In this document: positions 1 to 9,089 of the stretch, piece after piece
How the letters are laid out: each line of letters starts with the position of its first letter
How positions within the stretch are numbered: position 1 is the stretch's first letter
NCBI GenBank assembly: GCA_017558505.1
Contig: JAFYUM010000013.1
Location: 62,001 to 126,000, forward strand
Source: Ruminococcus sp.
Lineage (GTDB): Bacteria > Bacillota > Clostridia > Oscillospirales > Ruminococcaceae
Length of the DNA: 64,000 nucleotides
Direction of reading: 5' to 3'
The notes under the pieces: model-generated
What the model saw: the letters and a program-made list of their open reading frames with translations, nothing else
Told to the model about the DNA's origin: nothing
Databases searched by the model: none
Made by a program: the position numbers and the translations under genes

Positions 1-2
1 AA

Positions 3-1241
3 TTCTATGAGGATCAGATTAACTTTGTTCTCGGCGATAACTCCACAGGTCAGAGTTACGTTGTAGGCTACGGCGACAAGCCTGCCCACAATGCTCACCA
101 CAGAACTGCTCATGCTTCATGGAAAAATGACATCTATATGCCTGTTCAGAACAGACACGTCCTCTACGGTGCTCTCGTAGGCGGTCCCACAGAGGGCGGC
201 GACTATGAGGACGACAGAAACAACTACATCAACAACGAGGTTGCTACCGACTATAACGCAGGATTTACAGCTATTCTCTGTAAGATGATTGACAAGTATG
301 GCGGTAAATCCGATCCTACCTTCCCTCAGCCTGAACAGCACGACGGTCCTGAGTTTTTCGTAGAGTGTCTTACAAAGGGCGGCGACTCATCAGGTGTTAC
401 AATCAGCTTCAAGATTACTAACCATTCCGCTTGGCCTGCAAGAGTACAGGATAACATCTCTTTCAGATACTTTATGGATATGAGCGAAGTAATTGCAGCA
501 GGATATAATCCCGAAAATCTCGTTATACGCTGCGACCGTGACCAGTCCGCCATGTATGCTTCAAAGGGTGTTAAGAGCGCTGAAATCTCAAAGCCTATCC
601 AGTATGACGGAGATATTTATTATATTGAAGTAAATCTCCCCGACGGTCGTGCAGTTATGCCTGTTTCCGAGGGTATGCAGAAATGTGAAATTCTTCTTGC
701 TCTCGTAATGCCAGACTATGCAAGCGGATGGGATTCTTCAAACGATCCTTCATACAAGGAGCTTGCAAATGCTAAGGGTACAACTGATGCAGCAGGAACT
801 GTATCAGGAATTGTTACAAAATATGTTCCTACTTATATCAACGGCGAGCTTTACTACGGCGAAGAACCCGACGGCACTTCTGCTGACGGAAATGTATCTA
901 TCGTTACAAAGCCCGTTACAACAACTGTTACTACTACTAAAACTACAACAACTACCACTACTACAAAGCCTGTTACAACAACTACTGCTCCTGACGTAAC
1001 AGTTCCAAGCGACAGCGGTAATGTAGTTTACGGTGACGCTAACCTTGACGGTACAGTTACTATAGCTGATGCTGCTGCAATTTATCAGGCTATCGGTAAC
1101 ACTGATAAGTATTCATTATCCGAGCAGGGTTCTCTTAATGCAGACTGCTTTGAACCCGGAAGCGGTATTACAGCTGCTGACGCTCTTTCAATCCAGAAAT
1201 TCGACGCAAAACTTATTTCTGAACTTCCCGAAATTGAATAA
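3..1241 (+). CDS. GH9 endoglucanase with CBM3 and dockerin, 5'-truncated by window edge
   Basis: C-terminal part of a secreted cellulosomal family 9 endoglucanase, which cuts internal beta-1,4 bonds of cellulose. The start lies outside the window; the frame is read from base 3. The fragment opens inside the GH9 catalytic domain: VVGYGDKPAHNAHHR (about bases 60-104) and EVATDYNAGF (237-266), whose Glu is the general acid in this family. A CBM3-like module follows (about 345-850; residues such as GVTISFKITNHSAWPARV), then a Thr-rich linker (about 905-1000) and a type I dockerin with two Ca-binding repeats (about 1020-1225, GDANLDGTVTIADA). The order GH9-CBM3 resembles processive Theme B endoglucanases (family knowledge). 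The dockerin would anchor the enzyme to a scaffoldin cohesin. A strong terminator follows directly. Confidence 0.95.
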   Translation, partial: FYEDQINFVLGDNSTGQSYVVGYGDKPAHNAHHRTAHASWKNDIYMPVQNRHVLYGALVGGPTEGGDYEDDRNNYINNEVATDYNAGFTAILCKMIDKYGGKSDPTFPQPEQHDGPEFFVECLTKGGDSSGVTISFKITNHSAWPARVQDNISFRYFMDMSEVIAAGYNPENLVIRCDRDQSAMYASKGVKSAEISKPIQYDGDIYYIEVNLPDGRAVMPVSEGMQKCEILLALVMPDYASGWDSSNDPSYKELANAKGTTDAAGTVSGIVTKYVPTYINGELYYGEEPDGTSADGNVSIVTKPVTTTVTTTKTTTTTTTTKPVTTTTAPDVTVPSDSGNVVYGDANLDGTVTIADAAAIYQAIGNTDKYSLSEQGSLNADCFEPGSGITAADALSIQKFDAKLISELPEIE

Positions 1242-1250
1242 TTAAAAAAC

Positions 1251-1286
1251 GCCGCATAAAGTCTCGTGCTTTATGCGGCATTTTTG
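1251..1286 (+). terminator. Rho-independent terminator of the GH9 gene
   Basis: An 11-bp perfect stem, GCCGCATAAAG with CTTTATGCGGC, has a 7-base loop and is followed by TTTTTG. It begins 10 bases after the GH9 stop codon. Confidence 0.92.
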
Positions 1287-1370
1287 TTACCTCGTATGTC
1301 CATATGTAATTTTTCTAACACTATATTATTACATTTAATTTACATATCTGTTAAAATACAACATTTTATA

Positions 1371-1399
1371 TTGACTTTGTCGACTCAATATGTTATTAT
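1371..1399 (+). promoter_or_regulatory. Sigma-A promoter of the DUF4349 lipoprotein gene
   Basis: TTGACT (1371-1376), a 17-base spacer and TATTAT (1394-1399) preceded by TGT (extended -10). It lies about 35 bases upstream of the chosen start codon and downstream of the GH9 terminator, so the gene has its own transcript. Confidence 0.8.
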
Positions 1400-1433
1400 A
1401 TATATAAAATACAACTCACAGGAGGGAGCACTT

Positions 1434-2522
1434 ATGAAAAACAAATCAAAATTACTTATACCTATACTTATAAGCTCAATTCTTTTCACAGGCTGTGGTG
1501 CAAACGAAAAAGCCTCTGTAAATGAAAGTATAAGATATGACAATGCGGCAGAGGACTATTACGAATCTCCTCAGGAAAATTACGATAATTCCGAATTAGC
1601 CCAGAGCGAATCTGCGGAGATTTCCGATGATTCCGCAAGTAGCGATGAAAAAAACGTCAACACTTCAAAAAAAGTAATCCGCAAGGAAATGCTCGTCTAT
1701 TCCTGCAATATGACAGTTGATGTTCTCGACTTCGACGCTGCTATAGATGACCTGAGAGAAAGCCTTGATACCTATGGCGCATTCCCCGAAAATGAAAACT
1801 ACACCGACGGAAAATCCTCTGATAAATGGGTTTATGACGATGTTAAAAGCTGGAAAACATATAGTGCAACTCTCCGTGTTCCCAGTGAGGATTATGATGA
1901 ATTCTGCGATTATATCGCTAATCTCGGCGATTTAAGAAGTAAAAAAGCAAGCGTGGATAACCTTACAAGAGAATACAACGACTTATCCACTACTCTTGAA
2001 ATCTATCAGGCTAAAGAACAGAGATATATTGAATTGCTGGCGGAAATAAATGATGAAACAACTGCAATTGCCGTTGAAAAGGAGCTTACAAATATTCAGA
2101 TTGAAATTTCAAAGCTTACAACTCGTATGAATGAAATTCAGACAGATGTCGCCTATTCCTATATTCATCTCACAATCAACGAAGTCCGTGAATATGTGGA
2201 AGATGAGCCTGTGGAAGTCAAAGAAGATACATTCGGTCAGCGTTTCATGGATACTGTAAGCAATTCTTTCTCCGTATTTCTTACAATTATGGAAAAGCTG
2301 CTGTTCATTTTCATTTATCTCCTGCCGCATATAATCACAATCGGTATTTTTGTGTTTATAATTGTGCTTATCTGCAAGGCAATTGCAAAATGCAGAAAGC
2401 CAAAATATACAGCAGATATTTATAACATTCCACCTGCACAGCCTGATAACAATCTGCCTGTGACTGTCCAGAAAAAAGAAAATGAAAACGGCGGAACAGA
2501 ACAAAATATAACAGACAAATAA
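1434..2522 (+). CDS. DUF4349 domain lipoprotein
   Basis: Predicted lipoprotein of 362 residues, anchored outside the membrane. The start is placed at 1434 because GGAGG (1421-1425) precedes it and because it gives a lipoprotein signal peptide ending in the lipobox LFTGC; in-frame codons further upstream lie before the promoter. An acidic Ser/Asn-rich spacer (residues about 28-78) precedes a domain resembling DUF4349 (about 80-260; RKEMLVYSCNMTVDVLDFDAA, then a coiled-coil segment around YNDLSTTLEIYQAKEQRYIELL). A C-terminal transmembrane segment (about 295-325) and a basic CRKPK tail follow. DUF4349 proteins have no settled function. It stands alone between two terminators. Confidence 0.85.
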   Translation: MKNKSKLLIPILISSILFTGCGANEKASVNESIRYDNAAEDYYESPQENYDNSELAQSESAEISDDSASSDEKNVNTSKKVIRKEMLVYSCNMTVDVLDFDAAIDDLRESLDTYGAFPENENYTDGKSSDKWVYDDVKSWKTYSATLRVPSEDYDEFCDYIANLGDLRSKKASVDNLTREYNDLSTTLEIYQAKEQRYIELLAEINDETTAIAVEKELTNIQIEISKLTTRMNEIQTDVAYSYIHLTINEVREYVEDEPVEVKEDTFGQRFMDTVSNSFSVFLTIMEKLLFIFIYLLPHIITIGIFVFIIVLICKAIAKCRKPKYTADIYNIPPAQPDNNLPVTVQKKENENGGTEQNITDK

Positions 2523-2527
2523 CGCAA

Positions 2528-2560
2528 AAAAGGCGCTCCGTGAATGGAGCGCCTTTTATA
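2528..2560. terminator. Bidirectional terminator between convergent genes
   Basis: The 12-bp stem AAAAGGCGCTCC with GGAGCGCCTTTT has a 6-base loop and A/T runs on both sides. It serves the DUF4349 gene on plus and pyruvate kinase on minus. Confidence 0.9.
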
Positions 2561-3991
2561 TTATCCTTGATTTCCTATTCTTTCAACCTTCATCAGATTT
2601 GTAGTTCCCGAAACTCCGAGAGGTACGCCTGCGGTAATTGCCACAAGGTCGCCATCCTCTACAAGTCGATGCTCCTCCGCAGCTTCAACCGCAGCAGCAA
2701 ACAAATCATCTGTACTGTTCTTTTCGTCAATGATATAAGGCACTACACCCCAGCTCATATTCATCTGACGGCATACAACCTCACTCATTGTACAGCTGAT
2801 AATAGGACAGCATGGACGATATTTCGATATAAGTCTTGCTGTCTGTCCGCCAAGGGATACTGTAATAATAGCACTTGCGTCAAGATCATGGGCTGTTGTT
2901 ACTGTTGCGTGTGCAATTGCCTCAGCAATATTACCGTCGGGATTTGAACGGCGTTCAGCAAATCTGCCCTTATAATCAATATGATTTTCTGTATTTTCCG
3001 CAATAAGTGCCATAGTCTTTACTGCTTCAACAGGATATGAACCTGCTGCTGTTTCGCCCGAAAGCATAATTGCACTTGTACCGTCATAAATAGCATTTGC
3101 TACATCAGTAATCTCCGCACGTGTAGGACGGGGATTTGTAATCATAGATTCAAGCATCTGTGTTGCTGTTACAACCTGTTTACCTGCATGATAACCCTTC
3201 TTTATAAGCGTTTTCTGAATTGCAGGAATCTGCTCAAAGGGAATTTCAACACCCATATCACCACGGGCAACCATTATTCCGTCGGCTGCTTCAAGAATTT
3301 CGTCAATATTCTCAACACCGTCGCTGTTCTCGATTTTTGCAATAATACGCACATCAAACCAGCCAAGACTGTGTGTGAATTTACGGAGGTAATTTATATC
3401 TGCCGCAGAACGGACAAAGCTTGCCGCAATAAAATCAAACCCCATTTTTGAACCAAATTCAAGGTCATCCATATCACGCTCGTTAAGGTAAGGCATAGAA
3501 AGCTTTACCCCAGGAACATTAATTCCCTTATTATTTGAAAGTATTCCGCCATGAACTACACGGCATATAATATCAGTCTTTGTTACCTTTTCAGCTACAA
3601 GCTCAACCACACCGTCATTGATAAGGATTTTGGTACCGATACTTACATCTCTCGGAAGCTTCTTGAAGCTTACACTACCTATTTCTGCTGTACACGGTAC
3701 ATCCTCTGTTGTAAGTGTGTACACGTCACCGTCGAAAATCTCAACAGGCTTATTATCCACAAATTTTCCAAGACGAACCTCAGGACCTTTTGTGTCAAGA
3801 AGTGTAGCAATGGGTAAATCCAGTTCCTTGCGTAACTTTTCTATCTGACGGAAACGCTTTTCATGGGTTTCATAATCGCCGTGGGAAAAGTTAAATCTTG
3901 CTACGTTCATACCCGCAAGCATAAGCTCACGCATAATATTTTCATCATCAGTTGCAGGGCCGATTGTACATACAATTTTGGTTTTTCTCAT
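2561..3991 (-). CDS. pyk: Pyruvate kinase
   Basis: Converts phosphoenolpyruvate and ADP to pyruvate and ATP, the last step of glycolysis, in the cytoplasm. The 476-residue product shows KTKIVCTIGPA at the N-terminus, MNVARFNFSHG, TLLDTKGPEVRLG, KIENSDGVENIDEI, VARGDMGVEIPFE and TATQMLESM, all core pyruvate kinase motifs. Its length fits the basic three-domain form without the extra C-terminal PEP-utiliser-like domain of Bacillus enzymes. The start is taken at MRKTKIV because GGAGG lies 5 bases upstream of that ATG; an ATG four codons earlier would overlap the pcrA stop and lacks a ribosome site. It follows pcrA by 11 bases, so the two are probably co-transcribed, an unusual pairing. Confidence 0.96.
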   Translation of the reverse strand: MRKTKIVCTIGPATDDENIMRELMLAGMNVARFNFSHGDYETHEKRFRQIEKLRKELDLPIATLLDTKGPEVRLGKFVDNKPVEIFDGDVYTLTTEDVPCTAEIGSVSFKKLPRDVSIGTKILINDGVVELVAEKVTKTDIICRVVHGGILSNNKGINVPGVKLSMPYLNERDMDDLEFGSKMGFDFIAASFVRSAADINYLRKFTHSLGWFDVRIIAKIENSDGVENIDEILEAADGIMVARGDMGVEIPFEQIPAIQKTLIKKGYHAGKQVVTATQMLESMITNPRPTRAEITDVANAIYDGTSAIMLSGETAAGSYPVEAVKTMALIAENTENHIDYKGRFAERRSNPDGNIAEAIAHATVTTAHDLDASAIITVSLGGQTARLISKYRPCCPIISCTMSEVVCRQMNMSWGVVPYIIDEKNSTDDLFAAAVEAAEEHRLVEDGDLVAITAGVPLGVSGTTNLMKVERIGNQG

Positions 3992-4002
3992 ATTGTCCTC
4001 CA

Positions 4003-6354
4003 TTAGTTCAGCTTTGTTATCTTTGCAAAATTAGCCATAATCTTCTTTGTACCAACCTTGTCAAATGCTATTTCAAGCATATAATCATTTGCAGCAGGAG
4101 CTGCAGATATTACAGTACCTTCACCGAAAATCTTATGTACAACTCTCTCCCCTGCTTCATATGTTACATTAGATGCCTTTACAGCTGTCTGTCTTTTAGC
4201 CATTGCAATCTGCTGCTGAAGGCTTAATGACTGGGTTTCTGTAACAGAATTATCATGAACATCCTTGTTTTTGCTGTAGTTGTCTTTCTTTATGTAATGC
4301 TCCTTGCCCATTTCACGTATAAAGCGTGATGTGACATTGTGCTGTGTCTGACCGAATATCATTCTTCTGCCTGCACTTGTAACATAAAGCTGCTTTTTCG
4401 CACGGGTTATTGCCACATAGGCAAGACGTCGTTCTTCCTCCATATCATCCTCATTGTCAAGGGAGCGTGAGCCGGGGAAAATTCCGTCCTCCATGCCGAT
4501 GAGGAATACGTTGTCAAATTCAAGTCCTTTTGCAGAGTGAATTGTCATAAGTGCAACCTTATCATTTCCTCCGTCATCCTCATCAGAATCGGTAAACAAT
4601 GCTGTTTCTTCAAGAAATCCGCTTAAAGTAGGCTCATCGGCTTCCTCCATATAGCGGATAATTGAAGTACGGAGTTCCTCTACGTTTTCAATCTTATTGT
4701 CACCGTTTTCCTGATTTTTAAGATAATTGAGATATCCTGACTTTGTCAGAACTGCGTCAAGAAGTTCATCAAGAGGTGTATCATCAACCATTTCAATCAA
4801 CTCGCCGAACATTTCAGCAGCGGCTTTAAGGGCAGTTACTTTTTTTGAAAGAGGCGCAAACTGCTCGCAATCCCTCATAACCTCATATGGGGAGATTTTA
4901 AGGTCACGGCTTATATCATCAATCAATGCAATTGTAGAATCGCCAATACCTCTTTTCGGCTCGCTTATAATTCGTCTGAAACGAAGCATATCATTAGGGT
5001 TGTTTATGAAAGCAAGATATGATGTAACATCTTTGATTTCCTTACGGTCATAGAAACGCATTCCTCCATATACTCTATAGGGAATGTCAGCTCTCACCAA
5101 GGCACGCTCAACTATATTTGACTGTGCGTTCATACGGTAGAGCACGGCATTTCTGTTGTATTTGCTGTTTTTCTCATAGTCTGCTTTTATAGTATTTACA
5201 ATAAAAGCAGCTTCATCATTTTCATCGGCAGCCTTGTACCATACTATTTTTTCACCCTGTTCTCCATTTGTCCAGAGAGATTTTTCCTTACGTCCGTAAT
5301 TGTTGGAAATTACGGAGTTTGCAGCATCAAGAACTGTCTGGGTTGAACGGTAGTTCTGTTCAAGTCTGATAACAACCGCACCCTCAAACTGTTCCTCAAA
5401 TCCGAGAATATTCTCGATATTTGCACCTCTGAAACGGTAAATACTCTGGTCGTCGTCACCGACTACGCAGAGATTTTTATGTCCTGCGGAAAGCTGTGAT
5501 ACAAGTCTGAACTGAACATGGTTTGTATCCTGATATTCGTCAACCATTATATATCTGTAACGGTTACGGTATTTTTCAAGGACTTCAGGAAACTTGTCAA
5601 AAAGTTCTACTGTTTTACATAGAATGTCGTCAAAATCAAGGGCATTAGCAGATTTAAGACGCTCCATATATGTCTTGTAAATACGTGCAACTACCTTTTT
5701 GCGGTAATCAATGCCTGCATCTTCAAGCATTGTTTCCGGAGTTATCATCTTATCCTTTGCAAAGCTGATTTCACTTAAAACCGTTCTCGGAACAAACTGC
5801 TTTTCACTTACATCAAGTTCAGCCATGACGTTCTTAATAAGTCGCTGGCTGTCTGAGGAATCGTATATTGTAAAATCCCTGCCGTAGCCTAAATTTTCAA
5901 TTTCACTCCTGAGTATTCTCATACAGGCTGAATGGAAGGTAGAGGCGTTAACACCACCGCCCTCCTCGCCAAGCATTGCTTCAAGACGTTCCTTCAGTTC
6001 AGTTGCTGCCTTATTTGTAAAAGTAATTGCAAGTATATTCCATGGCTTTACAGGATTAACAGCAACTATGTCACGGAGGGTATCAAAATCGTCTGTTTTA
6101 CCATCTGCATAGTCATTTAAAAACTGTACTTCATCATCAGAATATGATGCATTTTCATCATAGTAAGCGTTGCCAAAATTTATAAGATTTGCTATACGAT
6201 TTACAATAACAGTAGTTTTACCGCTTCCTGCACCTGCAAGAACAAGTAAAGGACCGTTGACGGTAAATACTGCCTGCTGCTGCATTTCGTTCATTCGGCT
6301 GAAATAATGTTTCAGGGCTGCCTGTTTTGCAACGATAAAAGAATTGTTAGCCAT
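4003..6354 (-). CDS. pcrA: UvrD/PcrA-type ATP-dependent DNA helicase
   Basis: Superfamily 1A 3'-5' helicase acting in nucleotide excision repair and in removing recombination intermediates. Visible motifs in order: Walker A LAGAGSGKTTVIVNRIA (residues about 38-54), AITFTNKAATELKERL, the DExx motif VDEYQDTNHVQF, VVGDDDQSIYRFRGA, LEQNYRSTQ, MTIHSAKGLEFDNVFLIGME and the motif VI region LAYVAITRAKKQLYV. The C-terminal 55 residues (YEAGERVVHKIFGEGTV onward) match the Tudor-like RNA polymerase-binding tail of PcrA, which favours PcrA over Rep. The 783-residue length is normal. It is first in a pcrA-pyk unit; an extended -10 hexamer lies about 100 bases upstream. Confidence 0.95.
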   Translation of the reverse strand: MANNSFIVAKQAALKHYFSRMNEMQQQAVFTVNGPLLVLAGAGSGKTTVIVNRIANLINFGNAYYDENASYSDDEVQFLNDYADGKTDDFDTLRDIVAVNPVKPWNILAITFTNKAATELKERLEAMLGEEGGGVNASTFHSACMRILRSEIENLGYGRDFTIYDSSDSQRLIKNVMAELDVSEKQFVPRTVLSEISFAKDKMITPETMLEDAGIDYRKKVVARIYKTYMERLKSANALDFDDILCKTVELFDKFPEVLEKYRNRYRYIMVDEYQDTNHVQFRLVSQLSAGHKNLCVVGDDDQSIYRFRGANIENILGFEEQFEGAVVIRLEQNYRSTQTVLDAANSVISNNYGRKEKSLWTNGEQGEKIVWYKAADENDEAAFIVNTIKADYEKNSKYNRNAVLYRMNAQSNIVERALVRADIPYRVYGGMRFYDRKEIKDVTSYLAFINNPNDMLRFRRIISEPKRGIGDSTIALIDDISRDLKISPYEVMRDCEQFAPLSKKVTALKAAAEMFGELIEMVDDTPLDELLDAVLTKSGYLNYLKNQENGDNKIENVEELRTSIIRYMEEADEPTLSGFLEETALFTDSDEDDGGNDKVALMTIHSAKGLEFDNVFLIGMEDGIFPGSRSLDNEDDMEEERRLAYVAITRAKKQLYVTSAGRRMIFGQTQHNVTSRFIREMGKEHYIKKDNYSKNKDVHDNSVTETQSLSLQQQIAMAKRQTAVKASNVTYEAGERVVHKIFGEGTVISAAPAANDYMLEIAFDKVGTKKIMANFAKITKLN

Positions 6355-6456
6355 AAATATCTACTCCGATTAATAATAGTTTACCAAAAATAAATGTATA
6401 CCTATGAGGTTCTCTGAAAAACCGGATACAAGCGGAATTTTCACAAGTCCTCTTAT

Positions 6457-6462
6457 ATTATA
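6457..6462 (-). promoter_or_regulatory. Possible extended -10 promoter for pcrA-pyk
   Basis: On the minus strand TATAAT is preceded by TATGG, an extended -10 form, about 100 bases upstream of pcrA. No good -35 hexamer lies 17 bases further upstream, so the call is tentative. Confidence 0.4.
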
Positions 6463-6533
6463 CCATACTTTTCCAATTTTGAAAAGTCCTAAATCAACAA
6501 AAGATAAATTTGTGTAAATTTAATATTTTTCTA

Positions 6534-6562
6534 TTGACTAAACCATTGTTTTGGTGTATAAT
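6534..6562 (+). promoter_or_regulatory. Sigma-A promoter of the glgA operon
   Basis: TTGACT (6534-6539), a 17-base spacer and TATAAT (6557-6562). The leader of about 85 bases to glgA contains an imperfect hairpin in which TACCGCACGAAG (about 6590) can pair with CTTTGTACGGTA. Apart from this and the pcrA promoter, nothing else is seen in the 301-base gap 6355-6655. Confidence 0.85.
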
Positions 6563-6655
6563 AATAACATAACAGAAATATTAAGGCAATACCGCACGAA
6601 GCAGTAACACATACTTTGTACGGTACAACACTAAATTAACACAAGGAGTTTCAAT

Positions 6656-8110
6656 ATGAAAAACATTTTATTTGCTGCATCAGAATGTGTCCCATTTATA
6701 AAGACAGGCGGACTTGCTGACGTCTGCGGTGCTTTACCCTATTATATCAACAAGGAGGAATTTGACGTAAGAGTTATCCTCCCCTACTACACCTGTATAC
6801 CTGCAAAGTTCAGAGATAATTTCAAATATATTACACACTTCTATATGGATTACGGTATGAACGGAAACAGTGTTCACGTAGGTATTATGGAATATGAATA
6901 CAACGGCATCAAATTCTATTTTGTGGACAACGAGTTTTATTTCAAGTGTGATACCCCCTATTCCAGTGACCTTAAATGGGATATTGAGCGTTTCACATTC
7001 TTCTGTAAGGCTGTACTTGCAATTCTTCCCGTATTGGGCTTCCGTCCCGATATTATTCATTGTCACGACTGGCAGGCTTCACTTATTCCTGTGTTCCTGC
7101 ACTCAACCTTTGCAACAAATCCTTTCTATAGCGGAACAAAATCAATTATGACAATCCACAACCTCAAATTCCAAGGCGTGTGGGATATTGAAACATTCCA
7201 GTACAACACATCTCTCCCCGACTATATGTTTACCCCCGACAAGCTTGAATTCAAAAAAGATGCAAATATGCTCAAGGGCGGTCTTGTATACGCCGATTAT
7301 ATCACTACTGTTTCCGAAACTTACGCAGAGGAAATAAAATATCCATTCTACGGCGAACAGCTTGACGGACTTCTCCGTGCACGTTCTGCTTCACTCCGTG
7401 GAATTGTAAACGGCATTGACTACGCTGTGTACAACCCTGCTGACGACAGCCAGATTTTCGCAAAATATACCACAAAGAATTTCAAGAAACAGAAGGCTGT
7501 AAATAAAAAGAAGTTACAGGCTGAGCTTGGTCTGCCTGTTGATGAAAACAAGTATATGATAGCTATAATTTCCCGTCTGACTGACCAGAAAGGTCTTGAC
7601 CTTGTAAACTATGCTATCGAAAGAATATGCGATGAAAATACACAATTCGTAATCATAGGCACAGGAGATCCGCAGTATGAAAATATGTTCAGACACTATC
7701 AGTGGAAATATCCCGACAGAGTTTCTGCAAATATTCTCTACTCCGATCAGCTTGCACATAAACTTTATGCTGCCGCTGATACTATGCTTATGCCTTCTCT
7801 CTTTGAACCATGCGGACTTACGCAGCTTATCGCCCTCCGCTATGGCACAGTTCCGATAGTTCGTGAAACAGGCGGTCTTAAAGATACAGTAGTTCCATAC
7901 AACGAATTTGAGGGAACAGGTACAGGCTTCTCCTTTGCAAATTACAACGGTGAGGAAATGCTGGGTGCTATCAACTACTCAAAGAGCATTTATTTCGATC
8001 ACCGCAAGGAATGGGACGCAATGGTAAAACGAGGAATGGAAGCCGACTTCTCATGGAACAGTTCTGCCCGTCAGTATGAGGGTATGTATTCCTGGATGAT
8101 TAATTGGTAA
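6656..8110 (+). CDS. glgA: Glycogen synthase (ADP-glucose type, GT5)
   Basis: Transfers glucose from ADP-glucose to a growing alpha-1,4-glucan, building glycogen in the cytoplasm. The 484-residue protein starts MKNILFAASECVPFIKTGGLADV; KTGGL (residues 16-20) is the ADP-glucose-binding signature of GT5. It also has IIHCHDWQASLIPVFL, IMTIHNLKFQG, GIVNGIDYAVYNP, and the second-domain signature EPCGLTQLIALRYGTVPIV followed by RETGGLKDTV, containing the retaining-glycosyltransferase Glu. AAGGAG lies about 8 bases upstream of the start. Next come a HAD phosphatase (9-base gap) and a small protein (2-base gap), so a three-gene transcript ending at the 9053 terminator is likely. The other glycogen genes are not in this window. 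Confidence 0.96.
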   Translation: MKNILFAASECVPFIKTGGLADVCGALPYYINKEEFDVRVILPYYTCIPAKFRDNFKYITHFYMDYGMNGNSVHVGIMEYEYNGIKFYFVDNEFYFKCDTPYSSDLKWDIERFTFFCKAVLAILPVLGFRPDIIHCHDWQASLIPVFLHSTFATNPFYSGTKSIMTIHNLKFQGVWDIETFQYNTSLPDYMFTPDKLEFKKDANMLKGGLVYADYITTVSETYAEEIKYPFYGEQLDGLLRARSASLRGIVNGIDYAVYNPADDSQIFAKYTTKNFKKQKAVNKKKLQAELGLPVDENKYMIAIISRLTDQKGLDLVNYAIERICDENTQFVIIGTGDPQYENMFRHYQWKYPDRVSANILYSDQLAHKLYAAADTMLMPSLFEPCGLTQLIALRYGTVPIVRETGGLKDTVVPYNEFEGTGTGFSFANYNGEEMLGAINYSKSIYFDHRKEWDAMVKRGMEADFSWNSSARQYEGMYSWMINW

Positions 8111-8119
8111 GCCGACTAT

Positions 8120-8785
8120 ATGGATAAAACGATTATAAAAGGTGCTGTCTTTGATATGGACGGTCTGATGATAGACACAGAAAAGTTATACCTCCGCTAC
8201 TGGAAAAAAGCGGCGGAGGATTACGGCTACCCCATGGAAGATAAGCACGTTTACGCAATAAGAAGTCTGGCACGTAAGTTTTCAAATCCTCTGCTTAAAA
8301 GCTTTTTCGGCGAAGATTTCCCTGTTGACGATGTACGCCAGAGACGAACGGAACTTATCAATGCCCACATTGAAGAAAACGGAATTGATATCAAAAAAGG
8401 GCTTTTTGAGCTGTTCGGATTTCTCAAGGAAAATGGCATAAAAATCGCTGTTGCTACCGCAACTCCACGTGAAAGAACTCTTCTTTATCTTGAAAAAATC
8501 AATGTGCTTGACTATATTGACACTATTGTCTGCGGAGATATGGTTACAACAGGAAAACCCGATCCCGAAATATACCTCACAGCCGCAAGGGAACTCGGGC
8601 TCTCCCCTACGGAATGCACAGCTTTCGAGGATTCTCCCAACGGCATAAAATCGGCATATTCGGCAGGTTGTCAGGCAATAATGATACCTGATATGACACC
8701 CCCGGATGAAGAATTGATGACTCTGTTAAGCGGAGTCTACGATAATCTTGAAGCCGCCGCAGAATATTTCAAAGGGAGGATATAG
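8120..8785 (+). CDS. HAD-superfamily hydrolase, beta-phosphoglucomutase-like
   Basis: Cytoplasmic phosphatase or phosphosugar mutase of HAD subfamily I (221 residues). The nucleophile motif is FDMDGLMIDTE (Asp12, Asp14), the Thr motif is VATATPRERT, and the acidic motif is GKPDPEIYLTAARELG followed by FEDSPNGIKSAYSAGC. The helical cap between residues 15 and 90 is typical of the DhaH/beta-phosphoglucomutase branch. Substrate cannot be read from the sequence; the position behind glgA suggests a sugar phosphate, which is inference. It starts 9 bases after glgA and leads into the next gene without a break. Confidence 0.88.
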   Translation: MDKTIIKGAVFDMDGLMIDTEKLYLRYWKKAAEDYGYPMEDKHVYAIRSLARKFSNPLLKSFFGEDFPVDDVRQRRTELINAHIEENGIDIKKGLFELFGFLKENGIKIAVATATPRERTLLYLEKINVLDYIDTIVCGDMVTTGKPDPEIYLTAARELGLSPTECTAFEDSPNGIKSAYSAGCQAIMIPDMTPPDEELMTLLSGVYDNLEAAAEYFKGRI

Positions 8786-8787
8786 GT

Positions 8788-9045
8788 ATGTCAACTGCAA
8801 CAAGTTCATCAAAGCTGCTTGATATTCCGAAGTATTACTATTTCAGCAGCGGAAATGATTATTCGGGAAGTTCCGGTGATTTTTCCTATAAAGTTAAAAA
8901 TGGCGAAAATCTCAAAGCTCTCACATGGCACGGAAAGTTATGTTCAGAAAAGGCTGTCATAGAAAACGAAGCTGAATTTGAGAAATCCGAAGAAGGCTTT
9001 GAAGCCATGATCAAATGGCTTGAAGAAAAACTTGAAGAAAAATAA
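8788..9045 (+). CDS. Small acidic protein of unknown function
   Basis: An 85-residue protein I do not recognise. It starts 2 bases after the HAD gene, with GGAGG (8774-8778) well placed, so it is very likely translated. It begins with a Ser-rich region, has an aromatic patch (IPKYYYFSSG), a central part KVKNGENLKALTWHGKLC, and ends in a charged helix rich in Glu and Lys (FEAMIKWLEEKLEEK). There is no signal peptide or membrane segment. Position suggests a link to glycogen or sugar-phosphate metabolism only by association. Confidence 0.75.
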   Translation: MSTATSSSKLLDIPKYYYFSSGNDYSGSSGDFSYKVKNGENLKALTWHGKLCSEKAVIENEAEFEKSEEGFEAMIKWLEEKLEEK

Positions 9046-9052
9046 ACAGATA

Positions 9053-9079
9053 AAGCCTCCGCAACTTGCGGAGGCTTCT
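9053..9079 (+). terminator. Terminator of the glgA operon
   Basis: Inverted repeat AAGCCTCCGC with GCGGAGGCTT and a 5-base loop, followed by CTTACTTAT. It also separates the convergent gene at 9090. Confidence 0.8.
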
Positions 9080-9089
9080 TACTTATATA

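Noticed and set aside
718..999. Leu-rich open frame overlapping the GH9 gene
   Set aside because: It is the shifted reading of the Thr-codon linker and CBM3 region of the real gene.
6405..6425. GGTTCTCTGAAAAACC upstream of pcrA, similar to the end of element D
   Set aside because: Only one short end-like match, with no partner end or flanking duplication; chance similarity is likely.
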